Source: Thermobifida fusca NBRC 14071 = JCM 3263 (GTDB lineage Bacteria; Actinomycetota; Actinomycetes; Streptosporangiales; Streptosporangiaceae). From it: a DNA stretch of 64,000 bases. The notes below the pieces were generated by a model. It was given only the letters and a program-made list of their open reading frames with translations, did no database searches and had not been told where the DNA came from. This document shows positions 9,439-17,222 of the stretch, one piece after another. Where the stretch lies: NCBI RefSeq assembly GCF_001592045.1, contig NZ_BCWB01000017.1, forward strand, positions 228,527 to 292,526, in the 5' to 3' direction. A program made the translations under genes and the position numbers. How positions within the stretch are numbered: position 1 is the stretch's first letter; every line of letters begins with the position of its first letter.

Positions 9439-9525
9439 ATGCGAGCGCACCCAGCGGCCGCTCCGGCTCGACGACCCCCGGAGCGCTGGCAGACGCCGCG
9501 ACCACCGCGGTCCGCACCCTGGTAG
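9439..9525 (+). CDS. possible small ORF (28 residues) in a regulated unit
   Basis: ATG 9439 has a good GAAAGG ribosome site six bases upstream and encodes MRAHPAAAPA...RSAPW before TAG-TGA. The unit is bounded by a promoter, an operator and a terminator. The neighbouring +2 frame (about 9460-9620) has strongly GC3-biased codons and would give GALADAATTAVRTLVVSAP...RTGAGKL, but it has no start codon of its own. So either the 28-residue peptide is real, or the gene is frameshifted, or the transcript is non-coding. It is convergent with the radical SAM cluster, so a link to that cluster is conceivable but unproven. Confidence 0.3.
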   Translation: MRAHPAAAPARRPPERWQTPRPPRSAPW

Positions 9526-9639
9526 TGAGCGCCCCAACGGCAGTGGGCGCCCTCCCCTCCGCCCTCGACACCCCCAGCAGCACTCCAAGCATCGTGCGCA
9601 CCGGCGCCGGAAAGCTCTGACCTGAAGGGTTCCACGACC

Positions 9640-9680
9640 GGCGGGGACCTACCCCACGGGGTCCCCGCCCCTTCGTTTTT
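9640..9680 (+). terminator. rho-independent terminator of the small unit
   Basis: GGCGGGGACC (9640-9649) pairs with GGTCCCCGCC (9659-9668) and is followed by CCTTCGTTTTT. The T-run shows that it ends transcription on the plus strand, which means something upstream on that strand is transcribed. Confidence 0.75.
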
Positions 9681-9696
9681 CAGAGTGCGACCGGCC

Positions 9697-10605
9697 TCAC
9701 CGGCACCGCGACGACTGCGGGCTGAGCTCCCCGCGCCCCCAACCCGCGGGAATCCGTTCCAGCACGCCGCCGCGGAACACGTCATACAAGTCGAGGGACT
9801 CCAAGTGGACGTAGCCGATATGGCAGTCGCAACTGGCTGCCGGGCACGGGCGGGGACGGAGCCGCGCCACGAAAGACCCGTCGTACAAGTTGCCGAGTTC
9901 CGTGGGCAGGAAATGGCAGCGGCGCACCGTGCCGTCCCCGAACACGGAGACCACCGTGTTCCCTGTCCGGCACAGCCGCCCCCGACTGGGATGCGGATCC
10001 CGGCTGTAGGGGAACAGCGGATCAATCTCCTGCCAGGGTGCTGCCTCGGCATCCGTGTACGAGCGGCCTCCCACAGCATTCACCCACAGGTAGACGTCGT
10101 CCGGCAGGTCAGCGCGGAGGCGGCAGGCCGCAGCCAAATGCTCCGGCAGCCCGACAATGCCCACACTGAACCGCACCCCGAGCTCCCGCAACCGGAAGCA
10201 TTTGGCGAGGAACCGCTCATACCGGGTCTGCGAGGGATGGAAAGTCGCCCACAACGCCGCGGTCTCCCGGTCGCATTCGGCCAACCATTCAACACGACAG
10301 CTCAAATTGGTCTGGATAGCGACCCGCTCCACATGCGGCAGGTGGCTGAGCCGCACCATCGCGGCGCGGTACCACGACCGGACAAGTCCTTCCCCCCACG
10401 GGGTGAACAGGACGGAGATACGTTTTCCCGGGCTTTGCGTAGCCTGGCTGGCCACCCAGTCCACGAACCGTTCCACGGCGGCACGGTCGGCGCGCAACTG
10501 CTCCGGGGTGTCGCGCCGCTTAGCGAACGGACAGTACGAGCAGTCGTAGTCGCAACTGGCCAGCGGCCCCCGATACAAGATGGTTATGTCGTGGGGAAGA
10601 GTCAT
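9697..10605 (-). CDS. STM4011-family radical SAM protein
   Basis: A 302-residue radical SAM enzyme. The CxxxCxxC signature SCDYDCSYC (Cys18, Cys22, Cys25) binds the 4Fe-4S cluster that cleaves S-adenosylmethionine. A second group of cysteines at the C-terminal side (RLCRTGN, VRRCHFL, CPAASCDCHIGY) looks like a SPASM-type auxiliary cluster, common in enzymes that modify peptides. ATG 10605 overlaps the stop of the upstream gene by four bases (ATGA), so the two are translationally coupled. Order and features match the STM4011-STM4015 set first named from Salmonella. No reaction is established for it. Last gene of the cluster; convergent with the small unit at 9.2-9.7 kb. Confidence 0.88.
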   Translation of the reverse strand: MTLPHDITILYRGPLASCDYDCSYCPFAKRRDTPEQLRADRAAVERFVDWVASQATQSPGKRISVLFTPWGEGLVRSWYRAAMVRLSHLPHVERVAIQTNLSCRVEWLAECDRETAALWATFHPSQTRYERFLAKCFRLRELGVRFSVGIVGLPEHLAAACRLRADLPDDVYLWVNAVGGRSYTDAEAAPWQEIDPLFPYSRDPHPSRGRLCRTGNTVVSVFGDGTVRRCHFLPTELGNLYDGSFVARLRPRPCPAASCDCHIGYVHLESLDLYDVFRGGVLERIPAGWGRGELSPQSSRCR

Positions 10606-11945
10606 CGCGCGTCGTACTCCGCCATCAGCCTGGTCACCCTGGGTGAGAAGAACAGCGGACCCACCGTGTCGGAGTAGGCGAGCCCTTCGTCGGTGAGCCG
10701 CACCACCCGGGAGGTTTCCGTCACCCAGCCACGCTGGGTCAAAACCGCGAACTCCGCGGGAAAGTCGGTGCGCGGATCAGAAGCGAACCGCGACCGGTAC
10801 CAGTCAAGGTCGAGACCGTCGGCTTGCAGCAGCGACTGCAGCAGGTGGCGCCGCCGCCGCTCGTCCTCGTCAAGCCGGAACCCCACTTCGGCACAGTCGA
10901 ACCCGCCCGGACCACGGGAAATGTAGTCGTCGAGGATCGCCCGCACCTGACGCACACCGACCGCGTAATCGAAGGAATAGTGCAGCCCGCGGGTGTAGGA
11001 GCGGGCCCCGCAGCCCAAACCGACCATGCCGTCAGTCTGACAGCAGTAGGCGGGCCCCGTCTCCGACGGCGCATCAACCCGCTCGAACATGCGCATCGAC
11101 ACCTGCCGATAGCCGCGCTCCAGCAGATAGTCGCGGCCCTGCTGGTAGAGGGTGCGGCGCTGGTCGTCCCACGCCCGGCCGCGCTTCCCCAACCCGGTCA
11201 GCGGGCGCACATACAGCGGGTACAGGTAGATCTCCTCCGGCCGGTACGCCACGGCAGCGTCCAGCGAATAGCGCCAACTGTCCGGGGTCTGCCCGGCAAT
11301 GCCGTAGATGAGGTCGATGTTGAGCCGGGCGCGCGGGGCGTGGCTGCGGATCGCGGCAAGCGCCCGGTCCACGTCGGCGCGGCGCTGCGGCCGCCCCACC
11401 GCGTGCGCCTCGGCGTCCAGGAAACTCTGCACCCCGATACTGATCCGGCTGGCCCCGCGGGCCGCCACCACATCGAGACGCTCCGGGGTGGCGGTTGCCG
11501 GAGAAGTCTCCACCGACGTGGGAATGGCCGCCAAATCCACGCCAAGAACCCGGTCGGCCAGGTCGTAGAGCCGGTGGAGTTCGTCAGCGGTCAGATAGGT
11601 GGGAGTGCCGCCGCCGAAAGCAGCACGGGCGAACCGCGCTGTGCCGCCGAGCGCGTCCGCGACCGCCTCAGCCTGCCGGGCAAGCGCATCCAGGTAGGCA
11701 GTGACCTGCTCGGCAGGCGGTACCGCGCGGGTGAACAGGTTGCAGAACCCGCAGCGCACTTCACAGAACGGAATGTGGAAGTACAGGAACAGGGCATCGG
11801 TGGGCTCGTCCCGCCACACGTCGGCCAGCCGCGGGGCCGGGATGAGCGGACGGTAGGCGGTCTTGTGCGGATAGCCGTAGACGTAGGTGCGGTACGGCGT
11901 GTCCGCGGGGGGCGCGGCAACGGGATAGCTGTGCAGTGTGGTCAC
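10602..11945 (-). CDS. STM4012-family radical SAM protein (HemN-like)
   Basis: A 447-residue radical SAM protein related in fold to HemN/coproporphyrinogen III oxidase. FHIPFCEVRCGFCNL carries the CxxxCxxC cluster ligands (Cys61, Cys65, Cys68); FGGGTPTYL, SVETSP, RISIGVQSF and NIDLIYGIAGQT are the SAM-binding and barrel motifs of the HemN class. The C-terminus has the winged-helix-like HemW tail ending in VVRLTDEGLAYSDTVGPLFFSP. The start is GTG 11945; the frame is open upstream but runs through the neighbouring gene. It lies between the STM4013 and STM4011 genes, the usual order. It is not the haem enzyme itself, because the gene context is the STM cluster. Confidence 0.88.
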   Translation of the reverse strand: MTTLHSYPVAAPPADTPYRTYVYGYPHKTAYRPLIPAPRLADVWRDEPTDALFLYFHIPFCEVRCGFCNLFTRAVPPAEQVTAYLDALARQAEAVADALGGTARFARAAFGGGTPTYLTADELHRLYDLADRVLGVDLAAIPTSVETSPATATPERLDVVAARGASRISIGVQSFLDAEAHAVGRPQRRADVDRALAAIRSHAPRARLNIDLIYGIAGQTPDSWRYSLDAAVAYRPEEIYLYPLYVRPLTGLGKRGRAWDDQRRTLYQQGRDYLLERGYRQVSMRMFERVDAPSETGPAYCCQTDGMVGLGCGARSYTRGLHYSFDYAVGVRQVRAILDDYISRGPGGFDCAEVGFRLDEDERRRRHLLQSLLQADGLDLDWYRSRFASDPRTDFPAEFAVLTQRGWVTETSRVVRLTDEGLAYSDTVGPLFFSPRVTRLMAEYDAR

Positions 11946-11995
11946 AGGGATGCCAGTCTTTCTGCGGTGTCGGATACGGGCAGGCCCGCCACGAG

Positions 11996-12814
11996 TCAGT
12001 GGCCGAGGACAAAGTGGGCGTAGGGGACCGTCCACACTGTTTCGTGGCCGATCCTGTGCCCGGTGTAACCGTCCTCGCCGTAGGCGGTGCCGTGGTCGGA
12101 GCAGATGATGGTGAAGCACGGGCGCCGGGACGCAGCCGCTTCGAACAGCGCGGGAATGTGCCGGTCGACGTATTCAAGGGCGGCGGCGTGGCTGGCAGGC
12201 GAGTCCCCGTCCTCTCGGGTCGCCCCAGGCAGGTAGAACCAGTTGGGCTGGTGGAGCGCGGCCACGTTCACCAGCAGAAACAGGGGCTGCTGCGCCGGGG
12301 TGGCCGCGATGATGCCGGTCGCGCACGCCACCTGGTGTTCAAAAGAGGCAGGCTCGGTCACTCCGAACGACGGCTCCCAGCGGCTTTCCGCGAACAGGTC
12401 CGGCAGGACTGAGCCGAGCGCGGAACGCCGGTTGAAGAACCCTGTGCCGCCCACGCACGCCGTGTGGTAGCCGACTTCAGCTAACGCGGTCGGCAGGTCC
12501 GGGGCCGTAAAAGTCCACGTGTACTCGTCTGTGGTGGCACTCCCGGGAAAAGCGGCAGCAAACAGTCGGGGATGCGGGCCAGGCGCGGCGGGGGTGGGCA
12601 GGAACCCGGCGAGCATGGCCAGGTGGGAGGCGTAGGTGAAACTCGCGGGGGCGTGCCGCCGCTCCCACCTCCCGTCGGGGAGCACGGCAGCGAGGTTCGG
12701 GGTGCGTCCCTCCCGGGCGAGACGGTCCGCCACGTCGTAGCGCAGCGTGTCCAAGGTGATCAGCAGGATGTCGTGGGTGCCGACCACGTCGTTCATGTTG
12801 GGGCGGGTGTCCAT
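11996..12814 (-). CDS. STM4013-family hydrolase (alkaline phosphatase superfamily)
   Basis: A 272-residue metal-dependent hydrolase of the phosphatase/sulfatase superfamily. LLITLDTLRYD supplies the first metal aspartate (Asp22), SFTYASH (about 58-64) is where the Thr/Ser nucleophile lies, and ICSDHGTAYGEDGYTGHR carries the second Asp-His pair and a further His. The family is named STM4013/SEN3800. Substrate unknown; a phospho- or sulfo-ester or phosphodiester group is expected from the superfamily. GGAG stands upstream of ATG 12814. Part of the minus-strand STM cluster. Confidence 0.85.
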   Translation of the reverse strand: MDTRPNMNDVVGTHDILLITLDTLRYDVADRLAREGRTPNLAAVLPDGRWERRHAPASFTYASHLAMLAGFLPTPAAPGPHPRLFAAAFPGSATTDEYTWTFTAPDLPTALAEVGYHTACVGGTGFFNRRSALGSVLPDLFAESRWEPSFGVTEPASFEHQVACATGIIAATPAQQPLFLLVNVAALHQPNWFYLPGATREDGDSPASHAAALEYVDRHIPALFEAAASRRPCFTIICSDHGTAYGEDGYTGHRIGHETVWTVPYAHFVLGH

Positions 12815-12885
12815 CGGCGGCTCCGTTAGAGAGGGGTCCAGGCAAGTCCGGTCTCGGTTGGGGCGTGTCGGGTCGCAGGCACGGC

Positions 12886-14043
12886 TCAGTCCGCGGCCAC
12901 CACCGTTTCCTTTCCCGCGCTTCCACTGGACTGCTCCCGCACTGTCCGGGGCGGCAGCGGGGTGAACCGTCCGGTGCGCACAGCGTGCAACTGTTCGGCG
13001 TAGGTGTCGCGCCCTTCATGCAGGACCCCGGGGAGGAGGTCCCCGAACGCGTTGACCTCGCACACGACGCTGCGGTGCCAGCCGGGTGCCAGCAGCAGGT
13101 CGACACCGGCGTGCAGCGTGCGGGGAAAACACGCGGCAGCGGCCTCCGCGGTCTGCATCGCGGTGTGCCAGGCGGCTTCCCCCATCCGGGCGCGCAACGC
13201 GGCCAGGTCCCCGCGCGCGTTCCCCAAATGCAGGTTGGTCATGGGCGAGGTCGATGAGCGCACCACCACGTGGGTGGCGCGGCCCGCCACGACCAGCACC
13301 CGCAGGTCGATAGTGCGACCGTGGAGTCCCGCTTTCGGCAGCCAGCGTTCCACGTGCACCCCGTCAGCGCACAGCGTGTCGATGAGGGCCGCCACTTCGG
13401 CCTCATCGGTGTAGGTGCGGATACGCAGACTGTTGTAGAGCGCGACCCCGGTGCTGGCGTGCACCAGGTCAGCGGAGGTGACCGCGTGGACCCGGTCGCG
13501 GTGCACGGTCAACGCCACCACCCCGGACGCGGAGGAGCCGTGCACGGGTTTGACGAACACCCGAGCCCAGCCGCGCTCCGCTAGCTGCGCGCGCAGGTCC
13601 GCGTAACTGGTGACTCGACGGTCCAAGGCAGGCGGAACCGGGACTCCGGCGGCACTCAAGCGGGCATGGCAGCGCCGTTTGTCGCACATGACGACAAGAT
13701 CAGCGGGGTCTTGGAGCAGCCGGGCCCCGGGAGCAGCGCCCACAGCCGCGGCGAGCCGCTCTAGCGCAGAACACAAACCCGTGTGGAAGGCCGCGCTGCC
13801 TTCCACCCGGTGGAGGTCCGGAGCACGGCTGAGTCCGCGGAGCAGCCGTGCTGTCTCAGCGTCTTCCCCGGGGGAGTCAACCCGGACCAGGGCCCCGGGC
13901 GGCACCCGCACCCGCCCGGCAGCTAATTCCGCCCAGGGCAGGACAACCGGGTCGGGAAGCCCGGCGGCGCGGGCCGCCTGGGTGAACAGGTGCAGCCTGC
14001 GACTGCCGGGGACAGCGACGACAGCAAGAGGAGAGACGTCCAC
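12886..14043 (-). CDS. STM4014-family ATP-grasp-like protein
   Basis: A 385-residue protein with an ATP-grasp-like layout: VMCDKRRCHARLSAAGVPVPPAL (substrate/ATP entry), VFVKPVHGSSASGVVAL (the Lys-containing ATP-binding loop), DLRVLVVAGRATHVVVRSS and the C-terminal VDLLLAPGWHRSVVCEVNAFGD, where Glu and Asn would bind Mg-ATP. ATP-grasp enzymes join an acid to an amine or thiol through an acyl phosphate, so this member may ligate an amino acid or modify a peptide made by the cluster; that is inference. It begins the four-gene run STM4014-4013-4012-4011. Confidence 0.83.
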   Translation of the reverse strand: MDVSPLAVVAVPGSRRLHLFTQAARAAGLPDPVVLPWAELAAGRVRVPPGALVRVDSPGEDAETARLLRGLSRAPDLHRVEGSAAFHTGLCSALERLAAAVGAAPGARLLQDPADLVVMCDKRRCHARLSAAGVPVPPALDRRVTSYADLRAQLAERGWARVFVKPVHGSSASGVVALTVHRDRVHAVTSADLVHASTGVALYNSLRIRTYTDEAEVAALIDTLCADGVHVERWLPKAGLHGRTIDLRVLVVAGRATHVVVRSSTSPMTNLHLGNARGDLAALRARMGEAAWHTAMQTAEAAAACFPRTLHAGVDLLLAPGWHRSVVCEVNAFGDLLPGVLHEGRDTYAEQLHAVRTGRFTPLPPRTVREQSSGSAGKETVVAAD

Positions 14044-14439
14044 TCGGCGACCTTACAAGCGGGCAGTGACCGCGATGCAGCCTCGGGTTCGGCGGCACAG
14101 TGGTCGACCTCGCGTCAAGACAGCTCCGCGGCATGCGGCCACGGGAAGCCTTGCAGTTTGCTGTGCATGAGACGAAGAGGTCGCAAACTCCCCTTCCCCG
14201 CTCGAGCACAACAGCGCTGTCGCATCAACGGTCGCGCTCACCACGGGTGAAGAGAATGGCCCAGCAGAGCTGGATGCGCTATACCCCGGTCAGAGGCATT
14301 GCCCTATCCGCTCCACGCAGAGCGTGGCAGCCACCGATAGTGCCCACACGAGGACCAGACCCACCCACGAGTCCTTTTCCGCTTTTGGGAAGTGAATGAA
14401 ATCAGCGCCACCCGCTGGTAAACTCGCAGGTCGTTTAGT

Positions 14440-14529
14440 GTGCTTTCCGCGTATGCGGGGATGGTCCTCTGGGTGGTCCCTCGGGTCACAGACAGGCTGC
14501 GTACTCCCCGCGCATGCGGGGACGACCCC
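14440..14529 (+). CRISPR. one-spacer CRISPR remnant, type I-E-like repeats
   Basis: Two 29-base repeats (14440-14468 and 14501-14529) are 61 bases apart with a 32-base spacer (14469-14500), the exact spacing of type I-E arrays. Both share the core CCGCG(C/T)ATGCGGGGA, the usual inverted repeat of actinobacterial I-E repeats. They agree at 21 of 29 positions, so both have decayed. An AT-richer stretch just upstream (14390-14439, ending GCAGGTCGTTTAGTG) resembles an I-E leader. No cas gene lies in the window. Confidence 0.65.
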
Positions 14530-14559
14530 CTGCATCAGCGCCCAAGGAATCTTCGATAG

Positions 14560-14590
14560 CGGCCCCGGGGAGGTGAGCTGCCCGGGGCCG
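14560..14590 (-). terminator. stem-loop at the end of the STM4015 gene
   Basis: CGGCCCCGGG (14560-14569) pairs with CCCGGGGCCG (14581-14590), just past the STM4015 stop at 14614. There is no T-run. It separates STM4015 from the rest of the cluster together with the CRISPR remnant. Apart from these two, the stretch 14044-14613 holds nothing I can name. Confidence 0.5.
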
Positions 14591-14613
14591 GGAGCCTGTC
14601 TCTGCTGTTACGG

Positions 14614-15642
14614 CTACTCGGTGACAGACGGGTAGTAGTAGGTCTTCCCCTGGTACACCTCGGGTTTGCGGGCGTCGCTCAGCTCGAGGTCCACCCCGGC
14701 CAGGGCTGCACGCACCCGCTCCTGCATCCCCTCGGTGAGGAAGTGGTGGCGGATCACCAGCCGCTCCAAAGTCCGGAACGTGGGGGCGGTGGCGAGCACC
14801 TCGCCGCCCGCGTCGGTCAGCACATGATCCGACAGGTTGAGGACACGCACCCGTTCCAGGACGGGCGCCTCAGCGAGAGCACGCACCAAGTCGTCGCCCC
14901 ACTCTGAGTTCCGCAATCCCAGGGAACGCAAAGAGGGGAACAGTTCCCCAGCGAGCAGCGGGGTCAGGTCGTCCAGGGTGGTGGTGCCGCCGTAGCCTTC
15001 CACCCCGAACCACAGTTCCAGGTGTTCCAGCGCGGGAAGCTCGGAAGCCAGAATCCCTGCGGTGGCCTGCCGCGGCAGTCCCCCCGTCTGCGCGGTGAGT
15101 TTGCGCAGCGACCGGTGTTGGGTGGCGGACAACCTCAGGCCGTTCCCGCCGCGCACCACGAGCTCCTCCATACCGGGGAAGGCGGCGAGCAGCGGCGCCA
15201 GGTCAGTCTGCTCAATCCAGGAGATTTCCGCTTCCTCCACGATGAATTCGCCGAAAAACAGGGAGCGCAGTGCGGGGAACCGGTCGGCGTGGGCGGTGAG
15301 CAGGTCGCGGGGCATGTCCCCCGCGATTTCGTAGCTTTCACCCCAGCAGCCGATGATCAGCGCGGTGACCTGTGTGGTGTCCACGCTGGAAATAAACCGG
15401 GTGAAGTGGTCTTCGAAAGTCTCGTCTGAGTCCGCGACGACGCGGAGCCGCCACGCCGCGGTGCCCGGCTGGGCGAGCGCCTCCGCGTAGATGTCCCCCG
15501 GCTCCCAGCGGTCGGGGACCGGCTGCTCGGCACGGCGGGCGCGCCATTGGGCGTCGAGGAGCTTCTGCTGTTCGATCGCGGGAGAGAGGAACTCCACGAC
15601 GGGCAGCCCAGCAAAGTCGGTGAGGTGTTCGTAGAAGCTCAT
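14614..15642 (-). CDS. STM4015-family leucine-rich protein
   Basis: A 342-residue protein beginning MSFYEHLTDFAGLPVVEF, which matches the conserved opening of the STM4015 family. From about residue 120 it is built of leucine-rich repeats of irregular length (FPALRSLFFGEF, FPGMEELVVRGG, LPALEHLELWFG, FPSLRSLGLRNS, VLERVRVLNLS, TLERLVIRHHFL), a curved surface for protein binding. I chose ATG 15642, with AGGA upstream, over an open-frame ATG at 15750. It is the fifth cluster member, upstream of STM4014 and separated from it by 570 bases. Probably a partner-binding subunit. Confidence 0.85.
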   Translation of the reverse strand: MSFYEHLTDFAGLPVVEFLSPAIEQQKLLDAQWRARRAEQPVPDRWEPGDIYAEALAQPGTAAWRLRVVADSDETFEDHFTRFISSVDTTQVTALIIGCWGESYEIAGDMPRDLLTAHADRFPALRSLFFGEFIVEEAEISWIEQTDLAPLLAAFPGMEELVVRGGNGLRLSATQHRSLRKLTAQTGGLPRQATAGILASELPALEHLELWFGVEGYGGTTTLDDLTPLLAGELFPSLRSLGLRNSEWGDDLVRALAEAPVLERVRVLNLSDHVLTDAGGEVLATAPTFRTLERLVIRHHFLTEGMQERVRAALAGVDLELSDARKPEVYQGKTYYYPSVTE

Positions 15643-15903
15643 AGATCGTATTCCTGTCGATACCAGGCCAGGGCCGCCCTTAGTGAAGCAGCGAACACCG
15701 ACGAATAGCGGGATGCCACGCCCACGAACACGGCAGTTGTCTGCGTGCATGGCTGTGCGGGGCGCGCGTGGTGCGGTTTCGGCTGCGGCGTAATGTGCGG
15801 GGTGAAAGGCTCGGGCAGTGCGCGATATCGCAGGAGCACCGAAGGGCTTCGTACGACGTCTCCTTCTTCTGGGCTGCTGTGCGGGGGAAGAGGGGACTGT
15901 GGG

Positions 15904-16542
15904 TCAAGAGTGCGGCCGGTGGGCGACGGCCCCGTCGAAGAATCCCCAGGCGAGCGAGTGGTGCTGGTCGATCACGAATCCTTGGTCCCGGGCGACGTCT
16001 ACGGGGCGGCGGCGGGGTGCGGTGCCGCGCCGTCGGGCTCGCAGCGGTTCGATCCAGCGCATCGGTGCGCGCGTGTATTCGACGTGGTCGAGGAGGAGCA
16101 GTCGGCCGCCGGTGCGGAGGACGCGGCGCATTTCGTTGAGTGCGGCGGCCTGCCCGGGGATTTCGCACAAGGCGAGGAAGCACACGACCGTGTCGAAGTC
16201 GGCGTCGGAGAACGGCAGGTGGCGGGCGTCCCCTTCGTGCAGTTCGACGGGGAAGCTGGCCCGGCTGGCTGCGGTGCGGGCTTGGCTCAGCATGCCGGGG
16301 CTCAGGTCGATGCCGACCACCTCGGTCACGTCGGCGGAATAGTGGGCAAGGTTGCGGCCGGTTCCTACGGCCACGTCGAGGACCCGGCCGGATGCTTGAG
16401 CGCACAGCCGCTGCCGGGTGTCTTTGAGGATCTTCCGTTCCAGCCACGCCCCGTCGTCGTATCTGGGGGCCCTGCGGTCCCAGATCTGTCGGGTGTGGGC
16501 GACGGCGCGATCTTGGCGTTCCCTGCTGATCTGTGTGTTCAT
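15904..16542 (-). CDS. class I SAM-dependent methyltransferase (UbiE/Methyltransf_11-like)
   Basis: A 212-residue enzyme with the class I fold: motif I VLDVAVGTGRNLAHY, the acidic end of strand 2 in VVGIDLSPGML, the adenine loop EGDARHLPFSDADFDTVVC and post-motif RVLRTGGRLLLLDHVEY. Small phospholipid, quinone or drug methyltransferases share this layout; the substrate is unknown. Its ATG at 16542 faces the MerR-type regulator gene across 65 bases, so the regulator probably controls it. Confidence 0.82.
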   Translation of the reverse strand: MNTQISRERQDRAVAHTRQIWDRRAPRYDDGAWLERKILKDTRQRLCAQASGRVLDVAVGTGRNLAHYSADVTEVVGIDLSPGMLSQARTAASRASFPVELHEGDARHLPFSDADFDTVVCFLALCEIPGQAAALNEMRRVLRTGGRLLLLDHVEYTRAPMRWIEPLRARRRGTAPRRRPVDVARDQGFVIDQHHSLAWGFFDGAVAHRPHS

Positions 16543-16570
16543 TGTTCGCCCTGCGGTTGGTAGACCCGTA

Positions 16571-16607
16571 GTTGACCTCTGCCCCCAGTGTGAAAGTTAA
16601 TGTCAAC
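16571..16607. promoter_or_regulatory. MerR-type operator/promoter with 20-base spacer
   Basis: Perfect inverted repeat GTTGAC (16571-16576) ... GTCAAC (16602-16607). On the plus strand TTGACC and TAATGT are 20 bases apart, the over-long spacer typical of promoters that MerR-family proteins activate by untwisting DNA. The -10 lies right at the ATG 16608, so a leaderless regulator mRNA is likely. The region between the divergent genes is the natural site for joint control. Confidence 0.5.
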
Positions 16608-17072
16608 ATGAAGTCAAGCTCCGTGGAATTGTCTATCGGGGAGCTCGCCGCTCGGTTCGGGCTTGCCCCGCACGTGCTGCGCCACTGGGAGTCGATAGGG
16701 CTGCTGCGCCCCGCGCGCCGAGTCAACGGGCGCCGCCGCTACACCGCCGAGCATGTAGGGCTGGTCGCGTTGATCTTGCGCGGCAAGGACGCCGGGTTCA
16801 GCTTGGAACAGATGCGGGATTTGCTCGTCGCGCCGGACGGGGAGACGCGGCGCGCACTGTTGACCGACCATTTGGCTGCGCTTGACGCCAAGATCGCCCA
16901 GTTGCAGCGGGCTCGGGCCTTGGTGGAGCACACGTTGAAGTGCACTGCTGACGACTTCCTCACCTGCCCTGATCTGCACGCGCTTCTCGACGAGCTGGTG
17001 GCGGAATCGTTGGCGGTGCCGGATCCAGCGCAGCGCAGCGGGTCTTCCTGTCTGGCCAGGCAGGAACCGTAG
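16608..17072 (+). CDS. MerR-family transcriptional regulator
   Basis: A 154-residue regulator. The winged helix-turn-helix is at residues about 9-75 (LSIGELAARFGLAPHVLRHWESIGLLRPARRVNGRRRYT), followed by a dimerisation coiled coil (about 80-115) and a short C-terminal part with two cysteines (HTLKCTADDFLTCPDL) that might bind a metal or ligand. I start it at ATG 16608 at the end of the operator; TTG 16572 would add 12 residues. It is divergent from the methyltransferase gene, its most likely target besides itself. Confidence 0.83.
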   Translation: MKSSSVELSIGELAARFGLAPHVLRHWESIGLLRPARRVNGRRRYTAEHVGLVALILRGKDAGFSLEQMRDLLVAPDGETRRALLTDHLAALDAKIAQLQRARALVEHTLKCTADDFLTCPDLHALLDELVAESLAVPDPAQRSGSSCLARQEP

Positions 17073-17222
17073 GTGCAGCCTTGCAAAGGGCTAGCCGCTG
17101 ACGGCCGCGTGGGCTGTCAGCATGGTCGTGGCTCGGGACGCCATGGTTGTGGAGTGGGAGGCCGCGCGGTCCCATTCGCCATGGGGATGGGATCCGAACG
17201 GAACCGCGCGGGGTCTGCTGGA

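Noticed and set aside
9210..9620. Long reading of the small unit from an in-frame ATG at 9210
   Set aside because: The ATG lies before the promoter at 9228, so it would not be on the transcript; the frame's N-terminal part is Arg/Ser-rich without codon bias.
14044..14439. Further CRISPR repeats upstream of the two found
   Set aside because: Position minus 61 shows no GCGGGGA core; the sequence there is leader-like.
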